From Streptomyces sp. I6 (lineage in GTDB: Bacteria; Actinomycetota; Actinomycetes; Streptomycetales; Streptomycetaceae): a DNA stretch of 64,000 nucleotides. A program made the translations under genes and the position numbers. The notes under the pieces are model-generated. The model saw only the letters and a program-made list of their open reading frames with translations. It did not search any database and was not told where the DNA came from. The first letter of the stretch is position 1, and every line of letters begins with the position of its first letter. The stretch lies in assembly GCA_003725745.1 (NCBI GenBank), contig RHDP01000001.1, positions 6,303,501-6,367,500 on the forward strand. Direction: 5' to 3'. Shown here piece by piece: positions 27,469 to 40,700 of the stretch.

Positions 27469-30400
27469 TCACTCACGCTCCGCGTCGGATCCGGCGCTGT
27501 CGCCGTCGAAAGCAAGGTTGATGAGGAGGTCGACGTCCATCTCGTCGATGGCGTCGATGGCTCCGGTCTCGTGGCCGGAGTCCGGCGCGGCCGCGGGCGC
27601 CGGTGCGGTCTGCGCGGTCTCCTGCGGGAACAGCTTCCGCTCCACGAAGCGGGCGATCGCCTGCGGAGTCGGCTGGTCGAAGACCAGCGTGGCGGGCAGC
27701 CGCAGCCCGGTGGCCGTGTTGAGCCGGTTGCGCAGCTCGATGCCCGTCAGCGAGTCGAAGCCGATGTCCTTGAAGGCGCGGTCCGGTTCGACCGCGGCCG
27801 TCGACGCGTAGCCCAGCACGGCAGCCACCTGCGCGACGACCAGGTCCTCCAGCGCCTGCGCCCGCTGCTCCCCGGACACCCGGGCGAGCCGCTCGGCGAG
27901 CGACAACTCCGCGGGCCGTCGCATGCCGGCCTCCGCGGTGTGACGACGCACCCGACGCTGGGCCAGACCCCGCAGCAGCGCCGGAAGACTGTCGTCGTCG
28001 GCCCGCCGCCGCAGCGCCGCCACGTCGAGCCGGATCGGCAGCAGGTGCGGCTCGCCCGACGCACACGCGGTGTCGAACAGCGCCAGCCCCTCGGCCGCGG
28101 AGAGCCCGGACACTCCGTGGCGGGTCATGCGGTGGAGGTCGGTGTGGGTGAGGTTGCCGGTCATGGTGGAGCGGTCTTCCCACAGGCCCCAGCCGAGGGA
28201 GAGGGCGGGTTGGCCGTGGGTGTGACGGTGGTGGGCGAGGGTGTCGAGGAAGGTGTTGGCGGCGGCGTAGGCGGCTTGTCCGGGTCCGCCGAAGGTGGCG
28301 GCGGCGGAGGAGAAGAGGATGAAGGCTTCGAGGTGGGGGGTGTGTTGGGTGGTGAGTTCGTGCAGGAGGAGGGCGCCGTCGAGTTTGGGGTTGAGGACGG
28401 TGTCGAGGTGGTGGGTGGTGAGGGTGTCGAGGGTGGCGTCGTGGAGGGTGGCGGCGGTGTGGATGACGGCGGTGATGGGGTGGTGGGTGAGGGTGTGGGT
28501 GAGGGTGTCGGGGTCGGTGACGTCGCCGGTGACGATGGTGGTGTGGGCGCCGAGTTCGTCGAGTGTGGTGGCGAGGGTGTGGGCGGGGCGTCGGGAGAGG
28601 AGGATGAGGTTTTGGACGTGGTGGTGGGTGACGAGGTGGTGGGCGAGGAGTCCGGCGAGGGTGCCGGTGGCGCCGGTGATCAGGACGGTGCTGTCGGGGT
28701 GGAAGGCGGGGTCGACTCCGGGGCGGGGTGGAGGGTGGTGCGGGCGAGGCGCGGTACGAGGTACTTGCTGTCGCGGATGGCGATTTGGGGTTCGCCGGTG
28801 GTGAGGGCGGTGGGTAGGTCGGGGGTGTGGTGGTCGGTGTCGATGAGGACGAGTCGGTCGGGGTGTTCGGACTGGGCGGAGCGGATCAGGCCCCAGATGG
28901 CGGCGTGTTCGAGATCGGGTGTGTCGTCGGGTGAGGTGACGACGGCGTTGCGGGTGAGCAGGACCAGTCGGGAGTCGGCGAACCGCTCCTCCGCCAACCA
29001 GCCCTTGACCAGGTCCAGCACCCCGTACAGCACCTCATGGACCCGCGCGGCGAGCTTGTCGGTGCCGTCCTGCTGAGGCGCGTACGGCACGACCACCACG
29101 TCCGGGACGACGTCCAGTGTGGCCACGGAGTCCAGGTCGTCGGCTGCGAAGACCGTCGCACCGGTCTCCTCCAGCGTCCGTCCCACCCGCAGCGGGTCCG
29201 GCCCGACGATCGCCCAGCGCCGCGCCGCGACGGGGGAGAGCCCCGCGGAGGCCGGCACCCAGTCCATGCGGAACAGGCTGTCGTTCACGGAGGAACCGGC
29301 CGCCTCCAACTGCGCGGTGACCACCGGCCGTACGACCAGCGACTCGGCCGTGGCGACCGGCATGCCGGCCGGGTCGGCCACGGTGACCGACACGGTGTCC
29401 TCGGCGTCCCCGAGCGGAGCCACGCGCACCCGCAGCGCGGCGGCGCCCGCCGCGTGCAGGGTCACCCCGCTCCACGAGAACGGCAGCCGCGCCCGGCCCT
29501 CGCCCGCCGCGGCCAGCACGCCCAGACCCAGCGCGTGCAGGGCCGCGTCCATCAGCGCCGGGTGGATGCCGTACCCCGTGGCCTCGGCGGACTCCTCCTC
29601 CGGCAGGGCGACCTCGGCGAAGACCTCGTCACCGCGCCGCCACGCGGCCCGCAGGCCGTGGAAGGCAGGGCCGTACCCGTAGCCCTGCTCGGCCAGCCTG
29701 TCGTAGTAGCCCTCGGTCTCCACCGGCTCGGCCCCGGCGGGCGGCCATGCGGTCAGGTCGGCGTCCGGCCTCGGGGACTCCGCTGCGGGAGTCAGGGTAC
29801 CGGTGGCGTGCCGGGTCCACGGCTCGTCGCTGCCGGCGTCCTGCGCGCGTGAGTGGAGAGTCATCTCGCGCCGCCCGAGTCGTCAGGTGCGCCCACGTTC
29901 AACTGCACGTCCAACCCGCCCCGTTCGGGAAGGATCAGGGGTGCTTCGAGGGTGAGTTCCTCCACGGTGCCGCAGCCGACGTGGTGGCCGGCCTGGAGGG
30001 CGAGTTCCAGGAACCCGGTGCCGGGGAGCAGCACGGTTCCGGACACGGCGTGGTCGGCCAGCCAGGGATGGCTCTGCAACGACAGCCGCCCGGTGAACAG
30101 GTGCGCGTCCGTGCCGGCCAGCTCCACGGCAGCCCCCAGCAGCGGGTGGCCGGCGGCTGCCAGGCCCGCGCCGGAGAGGTTCGTCCGGTTGTCGGGGTGG
30201 GGTTGATCCAGTAGTGCTGGTGCTGGAAGGGGTAGGTGGGCAGGTCGACGTGCTGACCGCCCTTGCCGATGGGCCAGTTGACGGGGTGGCCGTGGGTGTG
30301 GAGGTGTGCTGCTGAGGTGAGGAGGCGGGTGAGGGTGCCTTCGCGTCGGCGGAGGGTGCCGGTGATCGTCTGGGCGCCTTCGGTTTCCTCGATGCTGTAG

Positions 30401-33400
30401 GTGAGGACGGGGTGGGCGCTGGACTCGATGTAGGTGGTGTGGCCGGCCTCGGTGAGCTGCTGGATGGCGGTGTGGAAGTGGACGGTCTGGCGGAGGTTTC
30501 GGTACCAGTAGCCGGCGTCGAGCGTCTCGGTGTTCAGGAAGCCGGGGTCGACGGTGGAGAAGAAGGGGATGTCGGCCGGGTGGGGCTGGATTCCCGCGAG
30601 TGCATCGGCCAGTTGGGCTTTGATGGTTTCGACGTGTGCGGAGTGTGAGGCGTAGTCGACGGGGATGAGCCGGGCCCGGATGTCCTGGCCTTGAAGGTCC
30701 GCGACCAGGGTTTCGACGGCGTCCTTGTCGCCCGAAATGACGGTGGTGTTGGGGCCGTTGGCGGCGGCGATGCTGACGCCGCTGGTCAGGTGTTCTTCGA
30801 CCGTCTGGACAGGCTGGGGGATGGAGGCCATGGCGCCCCGGCCGGCGAGGTGTTCGCCGATGATTCGTGCGCGTACGGCGACGACCTTGGCCGCGTCCTC
30901 GAGCGACAGCGCACCCGCCACAGCCGCGGCGGCGATCTCGCCCTGGGAGTGGCCGACGACCGCATCCGGACGGACACCGAGTTCCTGCCAGGCCGCGGCG
31001 AGAGACACCATCACCGCCCAGGTCACAGGCTGGATGACGTCGACCCGGTCCAAGTCGGCGCCGGAGCGCAGCACCTCGGTCAGCGACCAGTCGACGTAAG
31101 GCGCGAGCGCTTCCTCACAGCGGGCAATGGACTCCGCGAACACAGGCATGGAGTCGAGGAGTTCGGCACCCATACCGGCCCACTGCGTCCCTGCCCCGGG
31201 AACACCAACACGGTCTTGCCGACGGCCTTGGCCTGGCCCGAACGAGATGGGTGTGAGGCTGCCCAGCGGCCAGCGCATCGAGCGCGGCGGCGACGGCATC
31301 AGGAGCTTCGGCGAGGACGACCGCCCGATGCTCGAACAGGGCGCGCCCGTTGACGAGCGTGTCGGCGACGGCTGCGGTGTCCAACCCGGGCCGCTGCTCG
31401 ACGTATTCGCGGAGCTGCCGTGCCTGAGCGCGCAGCGCGTCGGCGGTCCGGGCCGAGATCACCCACGGCACGACGCCCGGAGACTCCGACACCGACACCG
31501 GCTCGTCATCGGGAGCCTGCTCCAGCACAGCGTGCGTATTGGTGCCGCTGATGCCGAACGACGAGACACCGGCCCGGCGCGGCTGTCCCGTGCTGGGCCA
31601 GGCCGTCTCCTCGGTCAGCAGGGCGACGGCTCCGGCCGACCAGTCGACCTTCGGCGTGGGCTCGCCGACGTGCAGCGTCTTCGGCAGCACGCCGTGTTGC
31701 AGTGCCATGACCATCTTGATGAGGCCCGCGACACCCGAAGCGGCCTGGGTGTGGCCGATGTTGGACTTCACCGAGCCCAGCCACAGGGCCGGTCGGCCGG
31801 GCGGTCCTGGCCGTACGTGGCGATCAGTGCCTGGGCCTCGATGGGGTCGCCCAGCTTGGTGCCGGTGCCGTGCGCCTCGACGGCGTCGACCTGGTCGGGG
31901 GCGAGACCCGCGTTGGCGAGGGCCTGCCGGATGACCCGCTGCTGCGAGGGGCCGTTGGGGGCGGTGAGGCCGTTGCTGGCGCCGTCCTGGTTCATCGCCG
32001 TACCGCGGACGACGGCAAGGACTCGGTGGCCGTTGCGGCGTGCGTCCGACAGCCGCTCCAGAAGCAGCATGCCCACGCCCTCGGACATGCCCATGCCGTC
32101 GGCGTCGACCGAGAAGGCCCTGCACCGGCCGTCCACGGACAGGCCGCGCTGCCGGCTGAACTCGGTGAAGGAGGTGGGCACCGCCATCACGGACACACCG
32201 CCGGCCAGCGCCAGCGTGGACTCGCCCTGCCGCAGCGACTGCGCCGCGAGATGGAGGGCGACCAGCGACGACGAGCAGCCCGTGTCCAGGGTGACCGCGG
32301 CGCCCTCCAGGCCGAGGACGTACGAGACGCGGCCCGAGGCGATGCTCGCCGTGTTGCCCGTACCGAGGTAGCCCTCGATCTCCTCCGGGGTCTCGCCGAG
32401 GCGCGAGCCGTAGTCGTGGTAGCTGACGCCCGCGAACACGGACGTACGACTGCCCCGCAGGGACTGGGGGTTGATGCCGGCCCGCTCGAAGGCCTCCCAG
32501 GAGGTCTCAAGCAGCAGGCGCTGCTGCGGGTCCATCGCCAGGGCCTCACGCGGCGAGATGCCGAAGAACGCGGGGTCGAAGTCGGCGGCGTCGTACAGGA
32601 ATCCGCCGTGCCGGGTGTAGGACTTGCCGCGCTGCTCCGGGTCCGGGTCATAGAGCGCGTCGAGGTCCCAGCCGCGGTCGGTCGGCAGGCCCGAGATCAC
32701 GTCGCCGCCGCGCAGCAGGAGTTCCCACAGCTCCTCGGGCGAGCGCACGCCGCCCGGGAAGCGGCACCCCATGCCGATGATGACGATCGGGTCGTCGTCG
32801 TCGGCGGCCGGCAGGGTCGGCGGCGCCGCGGCGGTCCCGGCCGGCGCGGTGTCCGGCAGCGCTCCGAAGAACTCGTCCCGCAGATGGGCGGCGAGCACAT
32901 CGGGGGAGGGGTAGTCGAAGACGAGGGTCGCCGGCAGCCGCAGCCCGGTGGCCGTGTTGAGCCGGTTGCGCAGCTCAACCGCGGTCAGCGAGTCGAAGCC
33001 CAGATCACGGAACGCCCGCCCCGGCTCGACCGCCTCACCGGAGGCATGACCGAGGACCGAGGACGCCTGGTCGCGCACCAGCTCCAGCAGCACCCGGTCC
33101 CGCTCCTCGGCCGCGAGACCCTCCAGCCGGTCGCGCAGCGGCGACGACGGAGCGCTCGGCGCGTCCGCGCCCGACGCGGTTCCGGGGGACGACGTGGCCG
33201 CCTCGATCTCGCGCTGCGCCTCGGGAACACCCGCGAGCAGCGGGCGAGGTCCCGCCGAGGTGAAGACAGGTACGAAGCGCTCCCAGTCCACCTCGGCCAC
33301 GGCCACGAAGGTCTCGTCGTGCGCGAGGATCTGGCGCATCGCGGCGAAGGCCGTGTCCGGGTCGAGGAACGGCAGTCCCCGCGCCTGCAGCTGCTCCGGC

Positions 33401-36400
33401 TTGACGCCCTCCGGCAGCCGCTCCGGGTCCCAGACGTTCCACACGCCCCATGCGATGGAACTGGCCTTCAGACCGCGGGCACGGCGCTGCTCCGCGAGCG
33501 CGTCCAGATAGGCGTTGGCGGCGGCGTAGGCACCGTGGTCACCGCTGCCCCAGACACCGGCGATGGAGGAGAACAGCACGAACGCGTCAAGGTCGTCGCC
33601 GCCCAGCAGCTCGTCCAGGTGAGCGGCGCCCGCCACCTTCGCGGCCAGCACGTCCGCGAACTCGTCGAGCCCCGACTCCGCCAGCGATGCCAACTCGATG
33701 TACGCCGCCGCGTGTACGACCGTACGCAGGGACTCCCCGTCGGCCTTCAGCTGCTCCAGCACGCCCGCGAGGGCCTCGCGGTCGGCGGCGTCGCACGCGG
33801 CCACCGTGAGACGGACCCCCTCGGCGGCCAGTTCCGTCGCCAGCTCGGCCATGCCCGGAGCGGACGGGCCGCGCCTGCTGGTCAGCACCACATGCTCGGC
33901 GCCGTTCGAGGCGAGCCACCGCGCGATGTGCGGGCCGAGCGCTCCCGTCCCGCCGGTCACCAGCGCCGTGCCACTGGTGCGCCAGCCGGGCGCCGTCTGC
34001 TCGGGCGTCCGCACGTCCAGCGGGTTGCGCACCAGGCGCCGGGCGAAGACGCCCGAGCTGCGGACCGCCACCTGCTCCTCGCCCGCCAGCCCGGCCAGCA
34101 CCGCGCACAGGCGCGCCCGGGCCCGGTCGTCCAGCTCGCGCGGCAGATCGACGAGGCCGCCCCAGCGCTCGGGCTGCTCCAGCGCGACGACCCGGCCCAG
34201 ACCCCAGACCTGCGCCTGCGCCGGACTGGTCACGGCGTCGGACGCCCCGACCGCCACCGCCCCGCACGTGCCGAACCACACCGGAACCTCAAGGCGCGCG
34301 TCACCGAGCGCCTGCACAAGAGCGAGCGTCCCTGCCACACCGGCCGTCATGGCGGGATGCATGGGGTGAGGGCTCTCGTCGAGCGCCAGGAAGGAGAGCA
34401 CGCCGGCCGGCGGAGAGTCCTGCGCGGACAGCTTCTCGCCGATGAGATCGACGTACGTCCCCCGGGCGGCCTCGGAGGCGTTCAGCTCCAGCGGCACGAC
34501 CTGCGCGCCGTGCCGGGCGAGCCCTCCGCCGCCGTACGGACGACGTCGTCGGTGGCCCGCCCCTCCGGGAACACCACGAGCCAGGTCCCCCGAGCCTGGT
34601 CGTGGCGCCCCCGTCGGCCACCGGCTTCCAGCTGATCCCGTACCGCCAGTCGTTCACCGTGGCCTCGCGCCTGCGCTCCTGCCGCCAGGACGCGAGCGCG
34701 GGCAGCACCGTGCTGAGCGAGGCGTCGTCGGGAACGGCGAGTGTGTCGGCGAGCGACTCCCAGTCCTCGTTCTCCACGGCCTCCCAGAAACGCGTGTCGA
34801 CGATGTCGGTCGCCGGGACCGGGGCGGGCGCCGCCGTGGTGTCCGGTACGTCGATCCAGTAACGCTGGTGCTGGAAGGGGTAGGTGGGCAGGTCGACGTG
34901 CCGACCGCCCTTGCCGATGGGCCAGTTGACGGGGTGGCCGTGGGTGTGGAGGTGTGCTGCTGAGGTGAGGAGGCGGGTGAGGGTGCCTTCGCGTCGGCGG
35001 AGGGTGCCGGTGATCGTCTGGGCGCCTTCGGTTTCCTCGATGCTGTAGGTGAGGACGGGGTGGGCGCTGGACTCGATGTAGGTGGTGTGGCCGGCCTCGG
35101 TGAGCTGCTGGATGGCGGTGTGGAAGTGGACGGTCTGGCGGAGGTTTCGGTACCAGTAGCCGGCGTCGAGCGTCTCGGTGTTCAGGAAGCCGGGGTCGAC
35201 GGTGGAGAAGAAGGGGATGTCGGCCGGGTGGGGCTGGATTCCCGCGAGCGCATCGGCCAGTTGGGCTTTGATGGTTTCGACGTGTGCGGAGTGTGAGGCG
35301 TAGTCGACGGGGATGAGCCGGGCCCGTACGTCCTGCTCCTGGAGTTGGGCTACTAGGGCTTCGACGGCGTCCTTGTCGCCCGAAATGACGGTGGTGTTGG
35401 GGCCGTTGGCGGCGGCGATGCTGACGCCGCTGGTCAGGTGTTCTTCGACCGTCTGGACAGGCTGGGGGATGGAGGCCATGGCGCCCCGGCCGGCGAGGTG
35501 TTCGCCGATGATTCGTGCGCGTACGGCGACGACCTTGGCCGCGTCCTCCAGGGTGAGGGCGCCTGCCACAGCGGCGGCGGCGATCTCGCCCTGGGAGTGG
35601 CCGACGACTGCGTCAGGACGGACACCGAGTTCCTGCCAGGCGGCGGCGAGGGACACCATGACGGCCCAGGTGAGGGGCTGGATGACGTTGACCCGGTCCA
35701 AGTCGGTGCCGGAGCGCAGTACCTCGGTCAGCGACCAGTCGACGTAAGGCGCGAGTGCCTCCTCGCAGCGGGCGATGGACTCGGCGAACGCGGGCACAGC
35801 ATCGAGGAGTTCGGCGCCCATGCCGGCCCACTGCGTCCCCTGCCCCGGGAACACCAACACGGTCCTCCCGGTCTCGTCCGGCGCGACGCCCTGCACGACG
35901 TGCGGCGAGGGTTCGCCATGGGCGAGGGCGTCGAGGGCCTTGAGGAGTTCGCCGGTGCTGCCGCCCAGGGCGACCGCGCGGTGCTCGAACGCGGAGCGGG
36001 TCGTGGCCAGCGCGTGGGCGACCGCCGCGGTGTCCAGGTCCGGCCGCTGACCGACGTATTCACGCAGCTGTCGTGCTTGGGCGCGCAGCGCCTCCGCGGT
36101 CCGGGCGGAGATCACCCACGGGACGACGCCCGCCGGTGTGGCGTCGTCCCGGTCCTCGTTCTCCTCGTCCGCCTCGACGGGCGGAGCCTCCTCCAGTACG
36201 GCATGGGCGTTGGTGCCGCTGATGCCGAAGGAGGAGATGCCGACACGGCGCGGCCGGTCGAGCGCCGGCCACCGCACGTCCTCCGTGAGCAGCGAGACGG
36301 CCCCGGCCTCCCAGTCGATACGGGAGGACGGCTCGTCCACGTGCAGGGTGCGGGGCAGCAGGCCCTGGTCGAGGGCCATGACCATCTTGATGATCGAGGC

Positions 36401-37600
36401 GGCGCCGGCGGCGGCCTGGGTGTGGCCGATGTTGGACTTCACCGAGCCCAGCCACAGCGGCCGGTCGGCCGGGCGGTCCTGGCCGTAGGTGGCGATCAGC
36501 GCCTGGGCCTCGATGGGGTCGCCCAGCTTGGTGCCCGTGCCGTGCGCCTCGACCGCGTCGACCTGGTCGGGCGTCAGACGGGCGGCGGCCAGCGCCTGGC
36601 GGATGACCCGCTCCTGGGAGGGGCCGTTGGGGGCGGTGAGGCCGTTGCTGGCGCCGTCCTGGTTGATGGCGCTGCCGCGGATCACGGAGAGCACCCGGTG
36701 CCCGTTGTGGCGCGCGTCCGACAGCCGCTCCACCAGCAGCATGCCGATGCCCTCGGACAGCGCCGTGCCGTCCGCGCCCGACGCGAAGGCCTTGACGCGG
36801 GCGTCCGGCGCCAGCCCCCGCTGTCGGCTGAACTCGATGAACGAGGCCGGCGAGGACATCACGGAGATGCCCCCGGCCAGCGCCATCGAGCAGTCGCCCT
36901 GCCGCAGCGCGTGGCAGGCCAGATGCAGGGCGACCAGGGACGATGAGCAGGCGGTGTCGACGGTGACGGCCGGGCCCTCCAGACCGAGGGTGTACGCCAC
37001 CCGGCCGGACACCACGCTCGGCGTGTTGCCGATACCGAGGTGCCCCTCCAGCTCGGCGGGCACCTCGGGCAACCGGTTCGCGTAGTCCTGGTAGTTGCTG
37101 CCGACGAAGACGCCGGCCTTGCTGCCGCGCAGGGACTGCGGGTCGATGCCGGCCCGTTCGAAGGCCTCCCAGGAGGTCTCAAGCAGCAGGCGCTGCTGCG
37201 GGTCCATGGCGAGGGCCTCGCGCGGCGAGATGCCGAAGAACGCCGGGTCGAAGTCGGCGGCGTCGTACAGGAACCCCCCCTCCCGCACATAGGACGTGCC
37301 GGAGCGGTCCGGGTCGGCGTCGTAGAGCGCCTCCAGGTCCCAGCCGCGGTTGTCGGGGAACGCGGAGATCGCGTCGCGGCCCTCGGCGACGACCTGCCAG
37401 AGGTCCTCCGGGGAACGGACGTCACCCGGGAAACGGCAGCTCATACCGATGATGGCGATCGGCTCGTGGTCCTTGGCCTCGGCCTCGCCCAGCCGACGGC
37501 GGGTCTGGCGCAGGTCGTTGACGACTCGCTTCAGGTAGTCGCGGAGCTTGTCCTCGGTCATGTTCTGGGCAGCGTCGGAGGAACGGGCGGGCTTTGACAT
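27469..37600 (-). CDS. trdAII: type I polyketide synthase, modules 4-5 (eight apparent frameshifts)
   Basis: I use ATG 37600 ([12 protein letters not shown]). A second ATG at 37561 begins the docking helix [17 protein letters not shown]. Domain order is KS-AT-KR-ACP, then KS-AT-DH-KR-ACP. The reading frame is broken near 34587, 34522, 31786, 31237, 31189, 30194-30202, 29874 and 28708. Each break is repaired by one extra G/C in a homopolymer, and several runs are intact in sister modules. Repair gives 3379 residues. Both ATs have GHSQGE and YASH, so methylmalonyl-CoA. KR4 is A-type (Trp in [11 protein letters not shown], with His three before Tyr). The C terminus ([16 protein letters not shown]) looks like a docking tail for the next PKS protein. 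Confidence 0.85.
28007..29017 (-). repeat. 1.01-kb near-identical block, copy in module 5 (KR region)
   Basis: This is the partner of 22661-23671. Differences noticed are one G more at 28700s (GGGG against GGG), one G fewer in the next run, and a G/A change near 28913. Confidence 0.85.
30210..31180 (-). repeat. methylmalonyl-AT block, copy 1 (module 5)
   Basis: It is one of four long near-identical DNA segments encoding most of the methylmalonyl AT. The others are 34866-35830, 40531-41540 and 49531-50520. Differences cluster in short patches. Confidence 0.8.
32795..37600 (-). other. PKS module 4: KS-AT(methylmalonyl)-KR-ACP
   Basis: The KS has [13 protein letters not shown]. The AT has YASH. 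The KR has GGTGALG, no LDD motif, and Trp eight and His three residues before the catalytic Tyr, the pattern of an A2-type KR. The ACP Ser is in [12 protein letters not shown] near 32990. It predicts C6-methyl and C7-hydroxyl, one of the ketal oxygens. Confidence 0.83.
34866..35830 (-). repeat. methylmalonyl-AT block, copy 2 (module 4)
   Basis: It is nearly identical to the AT segments of modules 1, 3 and 5, including the post-AT sequence [13 protein letters not shown]. Confidence 0.8.
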
Positions 37601-37700
37601 CAGGTCACGTCCTAGAACGGCCGGGAAGGGCCAGTGGTCAGGTGGCACGGTGGGGAGAGAGAGGGCGGCGCCGCCGGCGAGGGGCGGAGCGGAGACGGGA

Positions 37701-40700
37701 TCAGAGCTGGCCCAGCTCCTTGTCGATGAGGTCGAACATCTCGTCGTCGCTGACGGGGTCGAACTCCCCGTCCTCCGCGGGCCCTTCGGCTTCGTTCGCG
37801 GTGCCGCGGGTGTCGTCCCACTTCCAGAGCAGGGCCTGCAGCCGCGCCGCGATCTTGCCTCGCGCGTGGTCGTCCAGGGCGGATTCGAGGAACGCGGCCT
37901 CCAGCCGCTCCAACTCCGCCGAGAGAGGCGGTCCGTCCCCCTGCGCCTGCGGTACGAGATCGTCCAGCAGCCGCTGTGCGAGGGCGGCCGGGTTCGGATA
38001 GTCGAAGACCAGGGTCGGCGTCAGCCGCAGCCCGGTCGCCGACCGGAGCCGGTTGCGCAGCTCGACGGAGGTCAGCGAATCGAACCCGAGATCCTTGAAG
38101 GCCCGGTTCGCCCGTACCTCCTCGGGCGAGGCATGCCCGAGCACGGCCGTGACCTGCTCCCGTACGAGATCCAGCAGCATCCGCTCCTGATCGGCCCGGG
38201 CCAGCCCGGCCAGCCGGCCGGCGATCCCGGACGCGGCTTCCTCGGTACGGCCCCCGGACGCGGCCGCCGTACGCCGGACGGCCGAGGTGCGGACGACACC
38301 GCGGAACAGGGGCGCCATGACACCGGCCGCCGCCTGCGCGCGCAGCTCCGCCAGATCCAGCCGGGCCGGCACGACCACGGCGTCGCCCAGCGCGGTGGCG
38401 GCGTCGAACAGGGCCAGGCCCTCGTCCGCGGACATCGGCGCCGCACCGACCCGGGACATCCGGGCCAGGTCCACGTCGCTCAGCCGCCCGGCCATACCGC
38501 TGCGCTGCTCCCACAGTCCCCAGGCCAGCGACACGGTGGGCAGCCCGCGCTCGTGCCGGTGGCGGGCGAGGGCGTCGAGGAAGGCGTTGGCTGCCGAGTA
38601 GTTGGCCAGCCCCGCCCCGCCGAGGGTGCCCGACAGGGAGGAGAAGAGCACGAACGCCGACAGGTCCAGATCCTCCGTCAGCGCATGGAGGTTCAGCGCG
38701 CCGTCGACCTTCGGCCGCAGCACCCGGTCGACCCGCTCCGGCGTCAGCGCCTCGGCCACCCCGTCGTCCAGGACGGCCGCGGTGTGCACCACGGCGGTGA
38801 GCGGACGCTCCGCCGGTACGGAGGCCAGCAGCCCGGCCAGCGCCTCCCGGTCGGCGACGTCGCAGGCGGCCACCTCGACCGTGGCACCGAGCCCGGTCAG
38901 CTCGGCCACCAGCTCCGGCATCCCGTCGGCGGCGGCCCCGCGGCGGCTGGTGAGCAGCAGGTTCCGCACCCCGCGCTCGGCCACCAGATGCCGGGCGAGC
39001 AGCCGGGCGAGCCCACCAGAGGCACCGGTCAGCAGGACCGTGCCCTCGGGCGCGAACCCGGACTCCACCTCCTCGGGGCGCTCGGCACGAGCCAGCCGCG
39101 GTGCGCCGACCTCGGTGCCGTGCAGCCGCAGCTGCGGCTCGTCGCCGGCCGCAGCGGCCGCCAGCGTCTCCCAGTCAGGCTCGCCGCCGCCGTCCGTCTC
39201 CACCAGCACGAACCGGCCCGGATTCTCCACCTGCGCCGACCTGACCAGACCCCAGACCGGTGCACCGGTCAGGCCCTGCCCGGCCAGGATCACCAGCCGC
39301 GACGCGGCGAACCGGTCGTCGGCCAGCCACGCCTGTACGAGGTCCAGGGCGCGGTGCGTGACCTGGCGTACGGCGTCTGCGGTGCCGGCGTCCGCCGTGG
39401 TGCCGTCGGTGGTGTCCGGGAAGGGGGCGAAGACCAGCTCGGGGACGGGCGCGGCTGCGGCGGCGAGGCTGCCGAGGTCGTCGTACACATCCATGGTGCT
39501 GTCACCACTGCCGCTGCCGACGACGGCCCAGCGTCCGGCCGACGCGCCGGACCGCGACACCGCGACCGGCACCCACTCCACCCGGAACAGCGAGTCGCCC
39601 CGCGCCTCCCGCGCTCCAGCCAGCTGCTCGGTGCCGACCTGCCGCAGCGTCAGTACGTCGACCGAGGCGACAGGACGGCCCACCGAATCGGCCACCGCGA
39701 CGGACACGGCGTCCTCACCGGCCAGGGCGATCCGTACCCGGACCGCGTTAGCGCCCTGGGCGTGGAGGGTCACCCCACTCCATGCGAACGGGCGCCGGGT
39801 GAGTCCCTCGCCGGGCTCGGCCAGCAGCACACCCAGCCCCAGCGGCTGGAGCGCCGCGTCGAGCAGCGCCGGGTGAAGGCCGTACTCCTTGGCCTCGGCG
39901 GACTCCTCGTCCGGCAGGGCGACCTCGGCGAAGACCTCGTCACCGCGCCGCCAGGCGGCCCGCAGCCCCTGGAAGGCAGGGCCGTACTCGACACCCTGCG
40001 CGGCCAGCCGCTCGTAGGCGTCCGCCACCGTGATCGCCTCCGCCCCGGCGGGCGGCCAGGCGGCCAGATCGGCATCGGGCTCCGGCGACTGCTGCGCACC
40101 GGCGGGAGCCACCGTGGCGGTGGCATGCAGCGTCCACGGCTCGTCGTCCCCGGCGTCCTGCGCCCGCGAGTGCAGGTTCAGCTCCCGCCGACCCGAGTCG
40201 TCGGTCTCCCCGAGCCCGAGCTGGATCCGTACGCCACCCTTCTCGGGCAGTACCAGGGGTGCCTCCAGGGTGAGTTCCTCCACGGTGCCGCAGCCGACGT
40301 GGTGGCCGGCCTGGAGGGCGAGTTCGAGGAAGCCGGTGCCGGGCAGCAGGACGGTGCCGGCTACGGCGTGGTCGGCCAGCCAGGGGTGGCTCTGCAACGA
40401 CAGCAGCCCGGTGAACAGGTGCGTGTCCGTGCCCGCCAGCTCAACCGCCGCGCCGAGCAGCGGGTGTCCGGCGATGCCGAGCCCGATGGATTCGGCGTCG
40501 ACGGACCGCGCGGCGGCCGACGCGGGCCAGTAGCGCTGGTGCTGGAAGGGGTAGGTGGGCAGGTCGACGTGCCGACCGCCCTTGCCGATGGGCCAGTTGA
40601 CGGGGTGGCCGTGGGTGTGGAGGTGTGCTGCTGAGGTGAGGAGGCGGGTGAGGGTGCCTTCGCGTCGGCGGAGGGTGCCGGTGATCGTCTGGGCGCCTTC

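Larger units (their letters stand above)
27469..32794 (-). other. PKS module 5: KS-AT(methylmalonyl)-DH-KR-ACP
   Basis: The KS active site reads [13 protein letters not shown]. The AT has YASH. DH motifs are [10 protein letters not shown] and DAALH. The KR is nearly identical to KR6. The ACP Ser is in DIGFDSLTG near 27755. It predicts the C4-methyl and C4=C5 double bond. Confidence 0.83.

Noticed and set aside
31115-32125. Separate short PKS genes made from each broken frame
   Set aside because: Conserved KS and AT motifs continue without loss across each break, and one added base restores them. They are pieces of single PKS genes.
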